A stretch of 64,000 nt of DNA from NCBI RefSeq assembly GCF_963082655.1, contig NC_081553.1, positions 207,270,435 through 207,334,434 of the forward strand, read 5' to 3'. Made by a program: the position numbers and the translations under genes. Source of the stretch: Stomoxys calcitrans. Its lineage: Eukaryota > Arthropoda > Insecta > Diptera > Muscidae. The notes under the pieces were generated by a model that saw only the letters and a list, made by a program, of their open reading frames with translations, had not been told where the DNA came from and did no database searches. Shown piece after piece: positions 11,701 to 23,577 of this stretch; the first letter of the stretch is position 1, and every line of letters begins with the position of its first letter.

Positions 11701-11990
11701 AATAAGCGGTCTTTACGGATGGTTTCAGACTTGAACTAAGATTGATCATATCGACCACTGTAATGTGTATCAAGCGGAGATCCTTGCACTTAAAGAAGTG
11801 GTGGAATGGATAAGATATAATGTTTAAGATTGCAAGTAACGACTTCCGCAAAACTAAGGAGACCATAGAACATCTGCTGTGTTAGTTCCATTCCTTTGAG
11901 GACTTGTCTAAATTAGCGGATGTAAACATTCGCAAGACGTTGGGCTTTTCAAAGCAATCTGGATGATTCAGCTGTAGGAACTAGAAGGGA
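11700..11990 (+). pseudogene. LINE RNase H and C-terminal fragment
   Basis: TCTTTACGGATGG near 11712 encodes VFTDG, the usual start of a LINE RNase H domain. After a frame slip, DHCNVYQAEILALKEVVEW follows, the typical QAE helix. The sequence then jumps to KETIEHLLC, the tail motif that normally reads ETxEHxLCxCP, here with a stop in place of the next residue. The domain has a large internal deletion and several stops. Confidence 0.6.
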
Positions 11991-11999
11991 TTTTCCTTT

Positions 12000-12895
12000 T
12001 CCTGTTGAACGAAAACGTCTAAGTGGGTCTATTTGCAGACTGCCACTTAAACTTTACCTAACCTATATAAAAATGGAAGTGTTTTTAATACACTTGTCAT
12101 TGTTGGACACACTTTTCCTCCTGACTGCATGCGTTTCGTTTTCTCTCTATCAATAAAAAGGATAATAGTCGTCTACAAATAAGATTTATTAAATTTTTCA
12201 TTATAACAAACGCCCATGCAGAATATGTATCTAAATTTCTAATGAAATAAAAAGGACTTCATTGTTTTTTTAAATCTACATACTAGTTGTTGGATTGGTG
12301 CTGTCCACTATTAAATGCAAATGGAAGTAATGTTGACAACTCCAACATCCTTCAGATAAGAGAATGAGTTGATGTCAGAAATTAAAGACCAAAATTGGAC
12401 TTTATGTTATTAAGCAACCAAAATGCATTCACTGACCATTGTCCTGTCAGAGGAAAAGTATGTTTTCCCTTTTATGTTCTTGTATTTATCACTCTATTGT
12501 TAAAATGTCTGGACATATGCCTGCAATGGTAGCTGTTTAACCAAAAATGCTTGTAAAGGACTTTTGTGTCTACGCCTTATTGTGTATAAATTGTTCCTTT
12601 ATACGCTGTGTCAGCCAAAAACTTATCTTAACTATAAAACCAATGGAAAAACGCATAAAAATCGTTTTGTCTTTTTCCCATTTTGCTGTTTTGTTAATGT
12701 TCTAGAGCACCACAACAGTTGCTGTAGTCCGACAATTGGTCAATGGAAATTAGAAATGTAATATATATGTAGTAAACGGTTTAGATAAAAGAAAATTCAT
12801 TGGAAAACAAATTTATTGGCAGCTATCAGAAGGAAGGATATGAGGAAATAGGGGGTTAGAGAGCACATAAACTGGCATTCAATTTCGATTTAAGA
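12000..12895. other. Intergenic, no gene seen
   Basis: AT-rich DNA with only short unsupported frames. Confidence 0.45.
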
Positions 12896-14339
12896 CTACA
12901 CCGAAAAAAAAAAATAAAAATCGGTTTCAAATTGATCCAATTAATTTTTTAATTGAAACTGCTTCAATCACGAAAATGATATTATCAATCAAAGTTTTTG
13001 AAAAAGGTGATTGAATACATTTTCAATTAAAAAACTTGCATATTCAATTAAAAAAATGATTATTCAATTAAAAAAATGATTAATTAATTTTTTAATTGGA
13101 TCAATTAAAATTGTAATTGAAAATAATCAAATGTTATATTAAAACTTTTGCGAGAAGCGCGCTGTATAGGACGCTCCCTCGATTTCAATGCAACATGGTT
13201 CGCATATGTAAAGCTCCTGGAACACGAAATTGAGGTTTATGTTTGGGTCCATGATCACTCCTAAGAAACAAAACACCTCTGAGGGTTTTTCCAAAATTGA
13301 AACGGAAAATAATATTCCAATGAGAGATTTTCTAAAGGCAAATATTTAATCACAATACCTCTGGTAGTAGTAGTAGAATTTTTTTAAATAACTTTCAATA
13401 AAATACGTTTTACATAATATCAACAATGACATAAAGTCTGTGTTGTATATAAAGTGTTTTACTAAAAAATAGACTATGTTCTTAATTAATAATAATTTAA
13501 AAAAATAATAAATTAAAGTGAGTAATTAATTTTATAACATTTCACCAGTTTTTGAAAAAGGTGATTGAAAAAATTTTCAATTAAAAAACTTGCATATTCA
13601 ATTAAAAAAATGATTGAACATTTTTTGACATTTTTAATTAATTTTTTAACTGATCCTATTAAAAATATGATTCAAATTTTCGAAATATCCAATTAATTTT
13701 TTAATTGGATCAATTGTAATTGAAAATAATCAAAAGTTATGTTAAAGCTTTTGCGAAATGAAATGTAAATTTATGTAAAGCTCCTGGAACACAAATTTGA
13801 GGTTTATGTTTGGGTCCATGATCACTCCTAAGAAACAAAACACCTCTGGGGGTTTTTCCAAAATTGAAACGGAAAATATTGTTTTTCGAATTATGAAAGG
13901 AAGAATAGCGAGGCAGTAACTTGAAAAAAACAAATAAAATAAATTAGATCGATGCTAAAGAAGCCGGTATGCCGTTAAGATAGTCGAAGTACTGTTTGTG
14001 GGGAAGATTTATCTTCTATATATAAAGAGTATTTATCAACATGTGAGCGCTAGATGTTTTCAAAAGCGCACAGCTTTAATGAGCTGTTAGGACTAAAAAA
14101 GTTCCTGATGCCATTAAAACATTATTGAAAGAACTTACTGCCTAGACAACTAACATTTCTTTTCTTTTTGACAGTCGATTCGTTCGCCTGTTCAATGAAG
14201 ACAGTTGTTTTCCCTCTATAAAGTCAGCTGTTTTTAATAAATTGGCGAACAATTTGAGTGACAAAAAGAAAAAAAGTTTGTGGTCTTGGCCGCTATTGTT
14301 TAACTGAAAAAGATGTAATTTTCAATCACATTTTATATA

Positions 14340-14576
14340 TTGGGTTGCCCAAAAAGTAATTGCGGATTTTTCATATAGTCGGCGTTGACAAATTTTTTCA
14401 CAGCTTGTGACTCTGCAATTGCATTTTTTCTTCTGTCAGTTATCAGCTGTTACTTTTAGCTTGCTTTAGAAAAAAAGTGCAAAAAAAGTATATTTGATTA
14501 AAGTTCTTTCTAAGTTTTATTAAAAATGCATTTACTTTCTTTTAAAAAATCCGCAATTACTTTTTGGGCAACCCAA
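14340..14576 (+). mobile_element. Mariner MITE, copy 2
   Basis: 237 bp with perfect-looking TTGGGTTGCCCAAAAAGTAA ends, flanked by TA on the left. Almost identical to copy 1. Confidence 0.92.
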
Positions 14577-14707
14577 AATAACAATGTTATATAATAAATT
14601 TTTAAAATTTTCAATTAAAAATTATTTGGTTCAATCATTTTTTAATTGAAAATTTCAAAAATTTAATTACGATCGCAATTGAAAAAATAAGTTCAAATTC
14701 AATTTAA

Positions 14708-15636
14708 AAGAAGCAAGAGCGTGCGAAGTTTAGCCGGGCCGAATCTTATATACCCTCCACCATGGATCGCATATGTCGAGTTCTATGCGCGGTATCTCTT
14801 TTTAGCAAACAAAAAATATTTAATAAAACTGTTATGCTATTGGAGCTATATGAAGTTATAGTCCCATTCGGATCATAAATGTCATTTTGTAATATTTCAG
14901 TTCATTCGGATAAGCATTGCACCTTTTAGGGGTTCAAGAAACAAAATCGGGAAATAGGTTTATGTGAGAGCTATATCAAGCTATTCATCGATTCAGACCA
15001 TATTAGACACATATGTTGAAAGTCATGAGAGAAGCCGTTATACAAAATTTCTGCCAAATCTGATGAGAATTGCGCCCTTTAGAGGCTCAAGAAGTCAAGA
15101 TCCCAGATCGGTTTATATGACAGCTGCACCAGATTATGACCCACATTGAATCATACATAACACAGTTGTTGGAAGTGATACCAAAAAACAACGTGCAAAA
15201 TTGCAGTCAAATCTGACGAGAATTGCGCCCTCTGGAGACGGACGGACGGACAGACGGACGGACATAGCTAGATCGACTTAAAATGACATGACGATCACGA
15301 ATATATATATTGGGTTGCCCAAAAGGTAATTGTAGATTTTTCATATAGTCGGCGTTGACAAATTTTTTTACAGCTTGTGACTCTGTAATTGCATTCTTTC
15401 TTCTGTCAGTTATCAGCTGTAACTTTTAGCTTGCTTTAGAAAAAAAGTGTAAAAAGTATATTTGATTAAAGTTCATTCTTAGTTTTATTAAAAATGCATT
15501 TACTTTCTTTTAAAAATCCGCAATTACTTTTGGGCAACCCAATACTTTATGGGATCTCAGATGCATATTTCGAGGTGTTACAAACAGTATGACGAAATTA
15601 GTATACCCCATCCTATGGTGGAGGGCATAAAAATGA
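14708..15636 (+). repeat. Hairpin-ended interspersed repeat, copy C, split by a MITE
   Basis: It begins GCAAGAGCGTGCGAAG and TTTAGCCGGGCCGAA, and contains ATCGGTTTATATGACAGCTG blocks and a GGACGGACAGACGGACGG tract. It ends with ACCCCATCCTATGGTGG and AGGGCATAAAAA. The tail is interrupted by the MITE at 15310-15542. Confidence 0.82.
15310..15542 (+). mobile_element. Mariner MITE, copy 3 (nested in repeat copy C)
   Basis: 233 bp with TTGGGTTGCCCAAAAGGTAA ends, inserted at a TA inside an AT dinucleotide run. The host repeat continues on either side, so the MITE is the younger insertion. Confidence 0.92.
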
Positions 15637-16265
15637 TGTAATCCATTAATTTTTTTAATTGAAAATATCAAAAATACCGATTCAATTAAAAAAAAAGATT
15701 GAATCAATTAATTTTTTTAATTGAAAATTACCAAAATTAAAGTCGCGATCGTAAATTCAATTAAATTTCAAATTTCAATTTTCTGTGTGTATCTAAGACT
15801 GTGTATAAAAATAATTACATTTATGAATCCTAATGAAATTTTCAGCGATTCCTTATGAAATTTTCAGTGTTTCAAAAAATTGTCTTGTACCTAGAAAATT
15901 TTCAAATTGTATTCTTTTCTTATTGTATATCAATTTTAAATTTGAATTTTACCTGCCAAAATGTTTTGTGTTGTAGGGTTTTAAAATTTTTGTTTTATTT
16001 TTGTATGCCTAACTAAGGGTATGGTACTTTGGGTATGGTACTTTGTGAATTGTTCTTTTGTTCTTGTGTACCTAACAAAGGGATCAATATGGTTGTCCTA
16101 AAATAATCCCTTAGCCTACACAACCATCCCTAATTTTCTATTTTTCCTAGGGCCATTTTTTTGGGTTAAGGATGTGTATTTCAGTTATATACATAAAGGG
16201 AATATGGGATAATAGTTAAAATTTATTTTTCAATGGCAACACATATCTTTCTCAGTGCCTTAAGG

Positions 16266-16305
16266 ACTTCGCATATTTCTTTTCCTTTAAATGTTCGTTT
16301 AAGTA
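16266..16305 (+). promoter_or_regulatory. U6 promoter: PSE-like box and TATA-like box
   Basis: TTCGCATAT followed by a T-rich tail starts at -62 relative to the U6 start, and TTTAAGTA lies at -30 to -23. The second U6 gene has the same two boxes at exactly the same distances, which supports functional snRNA promoter elements. Confidence 0.65.
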
Positions 16306-16327
16306 GAACAACTTATGTGTCAACTTC

Positions 16328-16344
16328 GTTCTTGCTTCGGCAGA

Positions 16345-16384
<40 letters not shown>

Positions 16385-16434
16385 GGCCCCTGCGCAAGGA
16401 TGACACGCAAAATCGTGAAGCGTTCCACATTTTT
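16328..16434 (+). ncRNA. U6 spliceosomal snRNA
   Basis: A full-length 107-nt U6. The 5' stem-loop GTTCTTGCTTCGGCAGAAC, the invariant ACAGAGA box, the AGCATGGCCCCTGCGC region, the internal stem-loop and the TTCCAC 3' part are all present without a visible break, ending in a T6 polymerase III terminator. U6 is the catalytic snRNA of the spliceosome. With an upstream PSE-like and TATA-like box it is probably an expressed gene, not a retrocopy. Confidence 0.95.
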
Positions 16435-16439
16435 TGGAC

Positions 16440-16765
16440 ATGCAGAAATAAAATGAAATTTTCCCAAAGGACAAAATTTCATAAAAATTTATTCCAAGGA
16501 AAAATTTCAATGAGATTTTCTCTAAAGACAAAATTTCAATGAAAGATTTTCTAAAGGCAAATATTTAATGACAACTCCTCTGGTAGTAGTTGTAGTATTT
16601 TTTTAAAGAACTTTTAATAAAATACGTTTTACATAATATCAACAATGACATAAAGTCTCTGTTGTATATAGAGTGTTTTTACTAAAGAATAGACTATGTT
16701 TTTAATTAATAATAATTAAAAAAATAAATTAGAGTGAGTAATTAATTTTATAACATTTCACCATG
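16440..16765. repeat. Dispersed repeat shared with 13.31-13.55 kb
   Basis: The segment with CCTCTGGTAGTAGTTGTAG and ACATAATATCAACAATGACA occurs here and at about 13.36-13.55 kb with small differences. Non-coding. Confidence 0.65.
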
Positions 16766-16781
16766 ATTCATTCATAACTTT

Positions 16782-17585
16782 TATACCCTCCACCATAGCA
16801 TAGGAGTACACTAATTTCGTCATTCTGTTTGTAACTCCTCGAAATATTCGCTTAAGACCCCATAAGTATATATATTCTTGATCGTCATGACATTTTAAGT
16901 CGATCTATCAATGTCCGCCCGTTTATCTGTCGAAAGCTGCTTGAAATTTTGCACAAATACTTCTTATTAGGGTAGGTCGGTTGGAATTGTTAATGCGCCA
17001 TATCGGTCCATGTTTTGATATAGCTGCCATATAAACCGATATTGACTTCTTGAGCCACTAGAGGCCGCAATTTTTATCCGATTTGGCTGAAAATTTGCAT
17101 GACGTGTTTAGTTATGACTTATGACGACTGTGCTAAGTATGGTTCAAATCATTCCATAACCTGATGAAGCTGCCAAATAAACCGATCTGGGGTCTTGACT
17201 TCTTGAGCCAATAGAGGCCGTAATTCTTAAACGATTTGGCTGAAAATTTCCATGGCGTGTTTCGCTATGGCTTCCAACAACTGTGCTAAGTATCGGTTCA
17301 TAACCTGATATAGCTTGCATATAAACCGATCTGGGATATTGTCTCTTTGAGCCTCTAAAGCGCGCAACACATATTCGAATTGGCTGAGATTTTACATGAT
17401 GACATCTATTTTGGTCTCCAGCATTCAATTCAATTTGATACAGCTCCAATTGCATAACAATTCTTTTCTTTTTTCCTTTGTTTACCTAAAAAGAGATACC
17501 GGGAAAAGAATTCGACAAATGCGGTCCATGGTGGATGGTATATAAGATTCGGCCTGGCCGAACCTAGCACGCTTTTACTTGTTTG
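16782..17585 (-). repeat. Hairpin-ended interspersed repeat, copy D
   Basis: It starts TTATACCCTCCACCATAGCA, has an ATATAGCTGCCATATAAACC array, and ends TTCGGCCTGGCCGAA followed by CCTAGCACGCTTTTACTTG. No coding capacity. Confidence 0.82.
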
Positions 17586-17639
17586 ACATTAAAGAGATCT
17601 CACGGTGAACTGTCTCTCTGTATGAAACCTCATTTGGTA

Positions 17640-18000
17640 TTAAATGGTTCAGAGATTCTATTCTATTCTAACTGAAAACGTGTATCAGCAAGCGTCATCC
17701 TACAATGTCTTATTAATTTTACAGGTATACCAAGCTCAGACATGGCTTGAAATACCTCTTAACATATAGGGTTGTCGAATGTAGCTTTGTAGTCAACAAA
17801 GGGATGGTAAGTGTGGACTTGTCCTTCTCAGGTCTTTTCCATAATTTGATTCAATGTGAATATCTGGTCTTTGGTGGATTTACCGGTCCCTGTTGCTGTC
17901 TTGTCTCAATTCTTGTGTACGGAGAATATCTTGCTGAGGTTCCAACCATACGGTTCGCGTTCTTCTAGCCAGATTGCGAAGACATAGCTAATACATACGC
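17640..18000 (-). pseudogene. LINE reverse transcriptase palm fragment
   Basis: The minus strand gives, with stops and shifts, IFTLNQIMEKT, FVDYKATFDNP and QAMSELGIPVKLIRHCRMTL. This matches the segment of RTE/CR1-like reverse transcriptases around the first catalytic Asp (normally VDFKAAYDS). It appears to be the same broad family as the 9.7 kb fragment, an old copy with internal stops. Confidence 0.65.
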
Positions 18001-18749
18001 CTAATCAGTCTTAAATAGTTCATGTCTTTTTGTTCTTCAATCGGGTCACTGTTACTTAGAGAAAGAGATAAACATTCTATACCATTATCAGGGATTGGTT
18101 CTGCGGTTTCCTCTTTACCGCCATTGTTGGACACTAGCAGCTGAAAAAAAATTTCTATCCATATCCCAAGCACACTATTTGAGTCAGTTTTCAAGTTTCC
18201 TTCTTTGTCTCTTCAGATGTTTGATTTTTTGGTAAAATGTCCCGAATTCATTTTAACTACTATACATCTCAACTCGCTCACACTCACGTTTTTTCGTTTC
18301 TTTCTGCGGGATAGACGTTTCTCTTTTTCTCGCATTAAAATCTCCCAGAATGTTTTTAGTATCATCCCGATCTATCGCACTTCGTGTAATATCTGCCTTT
18401 TACTTGTTCAATACATCCGCCAGTGCATATACTGCACCTAATGTATGAAGAATCCGAACATTTAAGTGCAGATCCGCTGATCATGGTCCGTTTTTCGTTT
18501 GCACGGGTCGTCAACGTTAAGGGAGTCCGGTTTTATCATTCTTTCGTTACTGAGGGTAATTTTTTTGTAGTTTTCCGAGTGGCCCAGCGCCCAAACCGCA
18601 TGACTTATTTGGAGTTGCACACGCATCCCTCGATGTCGCGAGCCCCTTGCTTCAAGATCTGACGCCCACTTCCAAACACCTATAACCTGGGAACAGACGC
18701 TGATGTTGGCCGTTGGTTTTTTACGGACGACAATAAATCGCCTTGTCAT
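18001..18749. other. Unassigned sequence, no supported gene
   Basis: Open frames on both strands (for example plus 18205-18441, minus 18767-18462) lack recognisable domains. Part may be decayed transposon. Confidence 0.4.
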
Positions 18750-18835
18750 TTCGAGTATGATTGGCACTCAGTATTAAAGTCGAGTATGATTGACACTCAG
18801 TATTAAAGTCGAGTATGATTCGCACTCAGTATTTT
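18750..18835. repeat. 29-bp tandem repeat, three units
   Basis: Units of TCGAGTATGATTGRCACTCA plus GTATTAAAG occur three times head to tail, the last diverging at its end. Confidence 0.85.
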
Positions 18836-19495
18836 AATGAAATTTTCTTTAAGACAAAATGGCATTAAAATTTTCTGTAAACCCAAATTTTATTGAAATT
18901 TTCTTTAAACACAAAATTCATTCAAATTTTTTCTAAAACCAAAATCTCAATGACATTTTCTATAAAGACAAAATTTCTATGAAATTTTCTCTAAAGACAA
19001 AATATCACAAAATTTTTCTCCAAAGCCAAAAATTTCAATGAATTTTTCTCCAAAGACAAACTTTTAATAAAATTTTCTCTAAAAACGAAATTTTAATGAA
19101 ATTTTCTCTAAATACAAAATTTCAATAAAATTTTCCTTAAGACAAAATTTCAATACAATTTTCTCTAAAGATAAAAATTTCAAAGAAGTTTTCTCTAAAG
19201 ACAAACTTTTAATAAAATTTTCTCTAAAGATGAAATTATAATAAAATTTTTTCTAAATACAAAATTTCAATAAAACTTTCCTTAAGACAAAATTTCAATA
19301 CAATTTTCTCTAAAGATAAAAATTTCAATGAAGTTTTCTCTAAAGACAAAATTTTAATGAAATTTCTAAAAAAAAAATTTCAATAAAATTTTTTAAAGAA
19401 AAAATTTCAATGAAATTTTTTAAGGAAAAAATTTCAATGAAATTTTCTCTAAAGACAAAATGTCAATGAAATTTTCTCTAAAGACAAATTTTGTA
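18836..19495. repeat. Minisatellite of about 29 bp, dyad-symmetric unit
   Basis: More than twenty degenerate units of AAAATTTCAATGAAATTTT followed by CTCTAAAGAC. Each unit contains near-perfect dyad arms AAAATTTCA/TGAAATTTT. Two higher-order copies of a five-unit block are visible (about 19.06-19.20 and 19.20-19.34 kb). Confidence 0.88.
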
Positions 19496-19828
19496 TAATA
19501 AAGAAATATATATCTATAAAAAATTGTATTGGCCTCTCCCAAGAGATTTGGGTAAACCAGCCTTGATTACCCAAATTTGGGCACTTGCATATTAAAGGCA
19601 GACTTTACACACCAATACAATTATATCAAGGAAGAAGGGACGCATTTAATCCGCCTTGAAGTTTCCACCACCGTTTAGGTCTTAAAGAAAATCATAAAGA
19701 TTTTTTAAGGGTGCAAATTTAGCTACATAGTTAAGTAGGAAAGAGGGTTGCTTACTATTCGAGAAATTTGTATTCCAATTGCTATTGATTTCATGTTCTT
19801 CAAAATTAGAGAATAATGCAAAGAAATA

Positions 19829-19868
19829 ATTCGCATATGGTTTTTTTCTTTTATTCTAAGTATAAGTA
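19829..19868 (+). promoter_or_regulatory. U6 promoter: PSE-like box and TATA box
   Basis: TTCGCATAT plus a T-rich tail starts at -62, and TATAAGTA occupies -30 to -23 relative to the U6 start at 19891. The spacing is identical to that at 16266. Confidence 0.68.
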
Positions 19869-19890
19869 CTTGGTTGATGGTGTTACCTTC

Positions 19891-19907
19891 GTTCTTGCTT
19901 CGGCAGA

Positions 19908-19947
<40 letters not shown>

Positions 19948-19997
19948 GGCCCCTGCGCAAGGATGACACGCAAAATCGTGAAGCGTTCCACATTTTT
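19891..19997 (+). ncRNA. U6 spliceosomal snRNA, second copy
   Basis: 107 nt identical to the gene at 16328 over the mature RNA, ending in a T8 run. The flanks differ completely from the first copy except for the two promoter boxes, so the gene body and promoter are under constraint. Likely expressed. Confidence 0.95.
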
Positions 19998-20000
19998 TTT

Positions 20001-20557
20001 AATCAAAGAAGTTATGGGAAAAGTGTAGGATTAAAATTCTTTTATTTATTTGATAAAAATTATTTAAAATGCTTGTATCTCCTAAGCCGAAAGGTCTTCA
20101 CCCATAAAGGCCCATCGTCATAAATGAGTTTTTTTTTTAATATAGAAACCATTAAAAACTTCAATTCATTATATTTTCTGAGGATACCAGCTAACTTAAC
20201 TTAGAAAAGAGTCACTTATTATTCCAAAGACGTATTATTAACTACCTAAGTTGAAATCTTATAAGATCATACTGAAAGTCTTCTCTTTCTCATAAACCAT
20301 AAAAGCCAATTAAAGTAACCATGTAAACATCTGCATTATGTGGTGTTTTTGTGTGATACCTCACATTAAATATATTTCAGTAGCCAAACAATGTCATCCC
20401 GCACATAAGTGTGGCAACGAACTAAACAAATAAAAAAAATTCAATATCTTTAGGTATCTTAAAATATTTCTTTGTTATATTAAGATAAATTTGTTAAAAT
20501 TTGAAGAAAATTCATAGCAACTATAAAAACGCAAAAATTGATCTCGACCCTCAACAG
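20001..20557. other. Intergenic, no gene seen
   Basis: AT-rich DNA without a recognisable feature. Confidence 0.5.
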
Positions 20558-20631
20558 GGCGCCGTGGCTTAGTTGGTTAAAGCGCCTGTCTAGTAAACAG
20601 GAGATCACGAGTTCGAATCTCGTCGGGGCCT
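20558..20631 (+). tRNA. tRNA-Thr (anticodon AGT)
   Basis: 74-nt cloverleaf with A box TGGCTTAGTTGG, anticodon stem CCTGT/ACAGG with loop CTAGTAA, T arm GAGTTCGAATCTC and discriminator T. The acceptor GGCGCCG/CGGGGCC has one G-G mismatch at the fourth pair. A T7 run about 20 nt downstream could terminate transcription. Confidence 0.94.
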
Positions 20632-21006
20632 GGTGATGAATAAATTAAATTTTTTTATTTTAAATATTTTTTTTTTATTAAAAAATATGAAAAACGTTTA
20701 AATTTCTATTTAAATAAAAAATGTGGAAGCGGAAACCTGATTGGTGATATTATGGTCATATGAATTAAATACAACTATGTTCTGTGCATTTAGCTCTAGA
20801 AATAGTTTAATTATTATAATTATTGCATAACAAATACAAAAATTAAAATAAAATAATTGATATTGTATTTGTTTGCAATACATTTGAGATAATGCTAAAT
20901 CCACAAAGCAATAGCAATATGGCGAAACTCTTTTTTATGATATGGAATGCGGATAGAACCAAGAAGAAATCATACATATACGAAACTTTTAACGATTTGA
21001 GCATAA

Positions 21007-22675
21007 ACAAGTAAAAGTGTGCTAAATTCGGCCGGGCCAAATCTTGGGAACCCGCCATCATGGATTCTACTAAAAAATGGGAGCTATAGCATTTTATTGA
21101 CCGATTTGGACCGTACTTCGCACAGTTGTTGGAAGCCATAGCAGAACACTATGTGCAAAATTTTAGCTAAATCGAATGAAAATTGAGGCTTCGGGCGATC
21201 GGCTTATATGGGAGCTATATCAGATTATAGACCGATTTGGACCGGCACAGTTGTTGGAAGTCATAAGAGAACACTACATGCAAAATTTCAGCCAATTCGC
21301 AAAAAAAATGCGGCTTCCATGGGCTCAAGAAGTCAAATTGGGAGATCGGTTAAATGGGGGCTATATCAGGTTATAGACCTATTTAGACCGTACTTGGTAC
21401 ACTTGTTGGAAGTCATAACGGAACACCACATGTAAAATTTCAGCAAAATCGGACAAAAATTGGAGCTTCCAAGGGCTCATGAAGTCAAATCGTGAGATCT
21501 GTTTATATTGGAGCTATATCAGGTCATAGACCGATTTAGACCATACGTGGCACAGCTGCTGAAAGTCATAACAGAACACTACATGCTAAATTTCACCCAA
21601 ATCGGTAAAAAAATTGTGGCTTCCGGGGCTCATGAAGTCAAATCGTGAGATCTGTTTATATGGGAGCTATATTATGTTATAAACCGATTTGAACCGTATT
21701 TGACACAGTTGTTGAAAGTCATAACAGAACACAACATGCAAAATTTCAGCCAATTCGCACAAAAACTGCGGCTTCCATGGGCTCAAGAAGTCAAATTGGG
21801 AGATCGGTTAACTGGGGGCTATATCAGGTCATAGACCTATTTAGACCGTACTTGGTACAGTTGTTGGAAGTCATAACGGAACACCACATGCTAAATATCA
21901 ACCAAATCGGACAAAAATTGCAGCATCCAGGGGTTCAATTAGTCAAATGGGAAGATCAACTTATATGGGAGCTATATCAGGTTTAAGATCGCTTTGGACC
22001 GTATTTGGAACAGTTATTGGAAGCTATAATGGAACACCACATGCAACATTTCAGCCAAATCGAACAAAAATTTCGGCTTGTAAGGGCTCAAGAAATTGAA
22101 TCCTGAGATCGGTTTATATGGGAGCTATATCAGGTTAAAGCCCGATTTGGACCGCACTTCGCACAATTGTTGAAAGTCATAACAGAACACAACATGCAAA
22201 ATCGGACAAAAATTGCGACTTCCAAGGGCTCACGAAATCATATCGGAGATCGGTTTATATGGGAGTTATATCAGGTTATAGACCGACCGCACCGTAGTTG
22301 ACAAAGTTGTTGGAAGTCGTAACAGAATACTATGTGCAAAATTTCGGCCAATTCGGATAAAAAATTTCGGGCCCCAGGAGCTCAAGAAGTCAAATCGGGA
22401 GATGGGTTTATATGGGAGCTATATCTAAATCTGAACCGATATGGCCCATTTGCAATCCCTTACGACCTACATCGATACTAAGTATCTGTACAAAACTTCA
22501 AGCGGCTAGCTTTATGCGTTCCATCTCTATCGTTATTTCGACAGACGGACGGACGGACATGGCTAGATTGGTTCAGAACGTCGAGACGATCAAGAATATA
22601 CATTCTTTATGGGGTTGTAACGGAATGACTAAGTTAGTATATCCCCATCCTATGATGGTGGGCATAAAAAAAGCA
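21007..22675 (+). repeat. Hairpin-ended interspersed repeat, copy E, with array of about 150 bp
   Basis: It opens ACAAGTAAAAGTGTGCTAAA followed by TTCGGCCGGGCCAA, then repeats GATCGGTTTATATGGGAGCT / CACAGTTGTTGGAAGTCATA units about every 150 bp (near 21123, 21398, 21547, 21706, 21857, 22011, 22164, 22303). It closes with GACGGACGGACGGACATGG and CCCCATCCTATGATGG. Open frames here come from repeated sequence lacking stops and are not genes. Confidence 0.87.
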
Positions 22676-23034
22676 TAACATTTTTTTCTCCAGATTTTTG
22701 TGCTTAAATCAGCCGATTTTGTTTGCTGATTTAGCTGACCCAAAATGTTTCCTAATACAGCAGCCCTATGTTTGCTAAAACAGCAGCAATGTCTGCTATT
22801 CCATTTTCAGCAAACAAAAACTGATGTTTTAGCAAACATTTTTGCTGTTTTGAATAACAAATTTGGTTGAGTGTATATGCGGAATTCCATAGAAATAAAT
22901 ACTGTTTCAAAATTGTTTGCCTGTTCAACAGTAGTACGTGTTCAATATTTTAGCAGACTTTTTGGTTAAAACAGCAGATTTTGGTAGTCAAAATAGCAGA
23001 GGGAAATCAAAATTCAATTTAAAATTCTTATAGC

Positions 23035-23241
23035 CATGTCCGAACAGCGTACCGCAGAGCTATACCTCTTTTGGGGAAAAGTTTTTACATGGCATGGTAC
23101 CTCACAAATGTTGCCAGCATTAGGAGGGGAAAAACACCGCTTAAAATTGTTTCTGATATTTTCGCTAGGATTCAAATCCAGGCGTTTAGCGTCATAGACG
23201 GACATGCTAACCTCTGCGCTACGGTGGCCTCCAAGCAGCAG
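23035..23241 (-). mobile_element. tRNA-derived SINE, antisense copy
   Basis: On the minus strand it begins GGAGGCCACCGTAGCGCAGA, with B box GGATTTGAATCC, and runs into GCATTAGGAGGGG complements and CATGGCATGGTAC. Same family as the SINEs at 30.7, 37.9 and 61.0 kb. Confidence 0.82.
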
Positions 23242-23342
23242 ACGGAAATATTTGCTAAAACAGCAGCTCTTTGTTTGCTGAAATAGCAATCATATCTGCT
23301 TTTCCATATTCAGCAGACAAAAACTGTTGTTTTAGCAAACTA

Positions 23343-23577
23343 TTGGGTTGCCCAAAAAGTAATTGCGGATTTTTTAAAAGAAAGTAAATGCATTTTTAAT
23401 AGAACTTAGAATGAACTTTAATCAACTATACTTTTTTACACTTTTTTTCTAAAGCAAGCTAAAAGTAACAGCTGATAACTGACGGAAGAAAGAATGCAAT
23501 TACAGAATCACAAACTGTGAAAAAATGTCAACGCCGACTATATGAAAAATCCGCAATTACTTTTTGGGCAACCCAAT
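23343..23577 (-). mobile_element. Mariner MITE, copy 4 (reverse orientation)
   Basis: 235 bp with TTGGGTTGCCC ends and TA flanks, inserted into the second GCTAAAACAGCAG repeat, whose text resumes after the insertion. Confidence 0.92.

Larger units (their letters stand above)
12896..15793. repeat. Composite nest of AATTAAAAAA-type repeats with later insertions
   Basis: Blocks of TTTTTTAATTGAA / CAATTAAAAAA recur at 12.93-13.13, 13.55-13.72, 14.60-14.70 and 15.64-15.78 kb. A 340-bp segment containing AAGCTCCTGGAACAC and GGGTCCATGATCACTCC occurs twice (13.15-13.32 and 13.74-13.88 kb). The outer edges read ACACCGAAAA (12899) and TTTTCTGTGTGT (15781), consistent with one inverted-repeat element opened by later insertions, including two mariner MITEs and a hairpin-ended repeat. 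Confidence 0.55.

Noticed and set aside
16315..16542. Open frame over the U6 gene
   Set aside because: The underlying sequence is a complete U6 snRNA; the frame is incidental.
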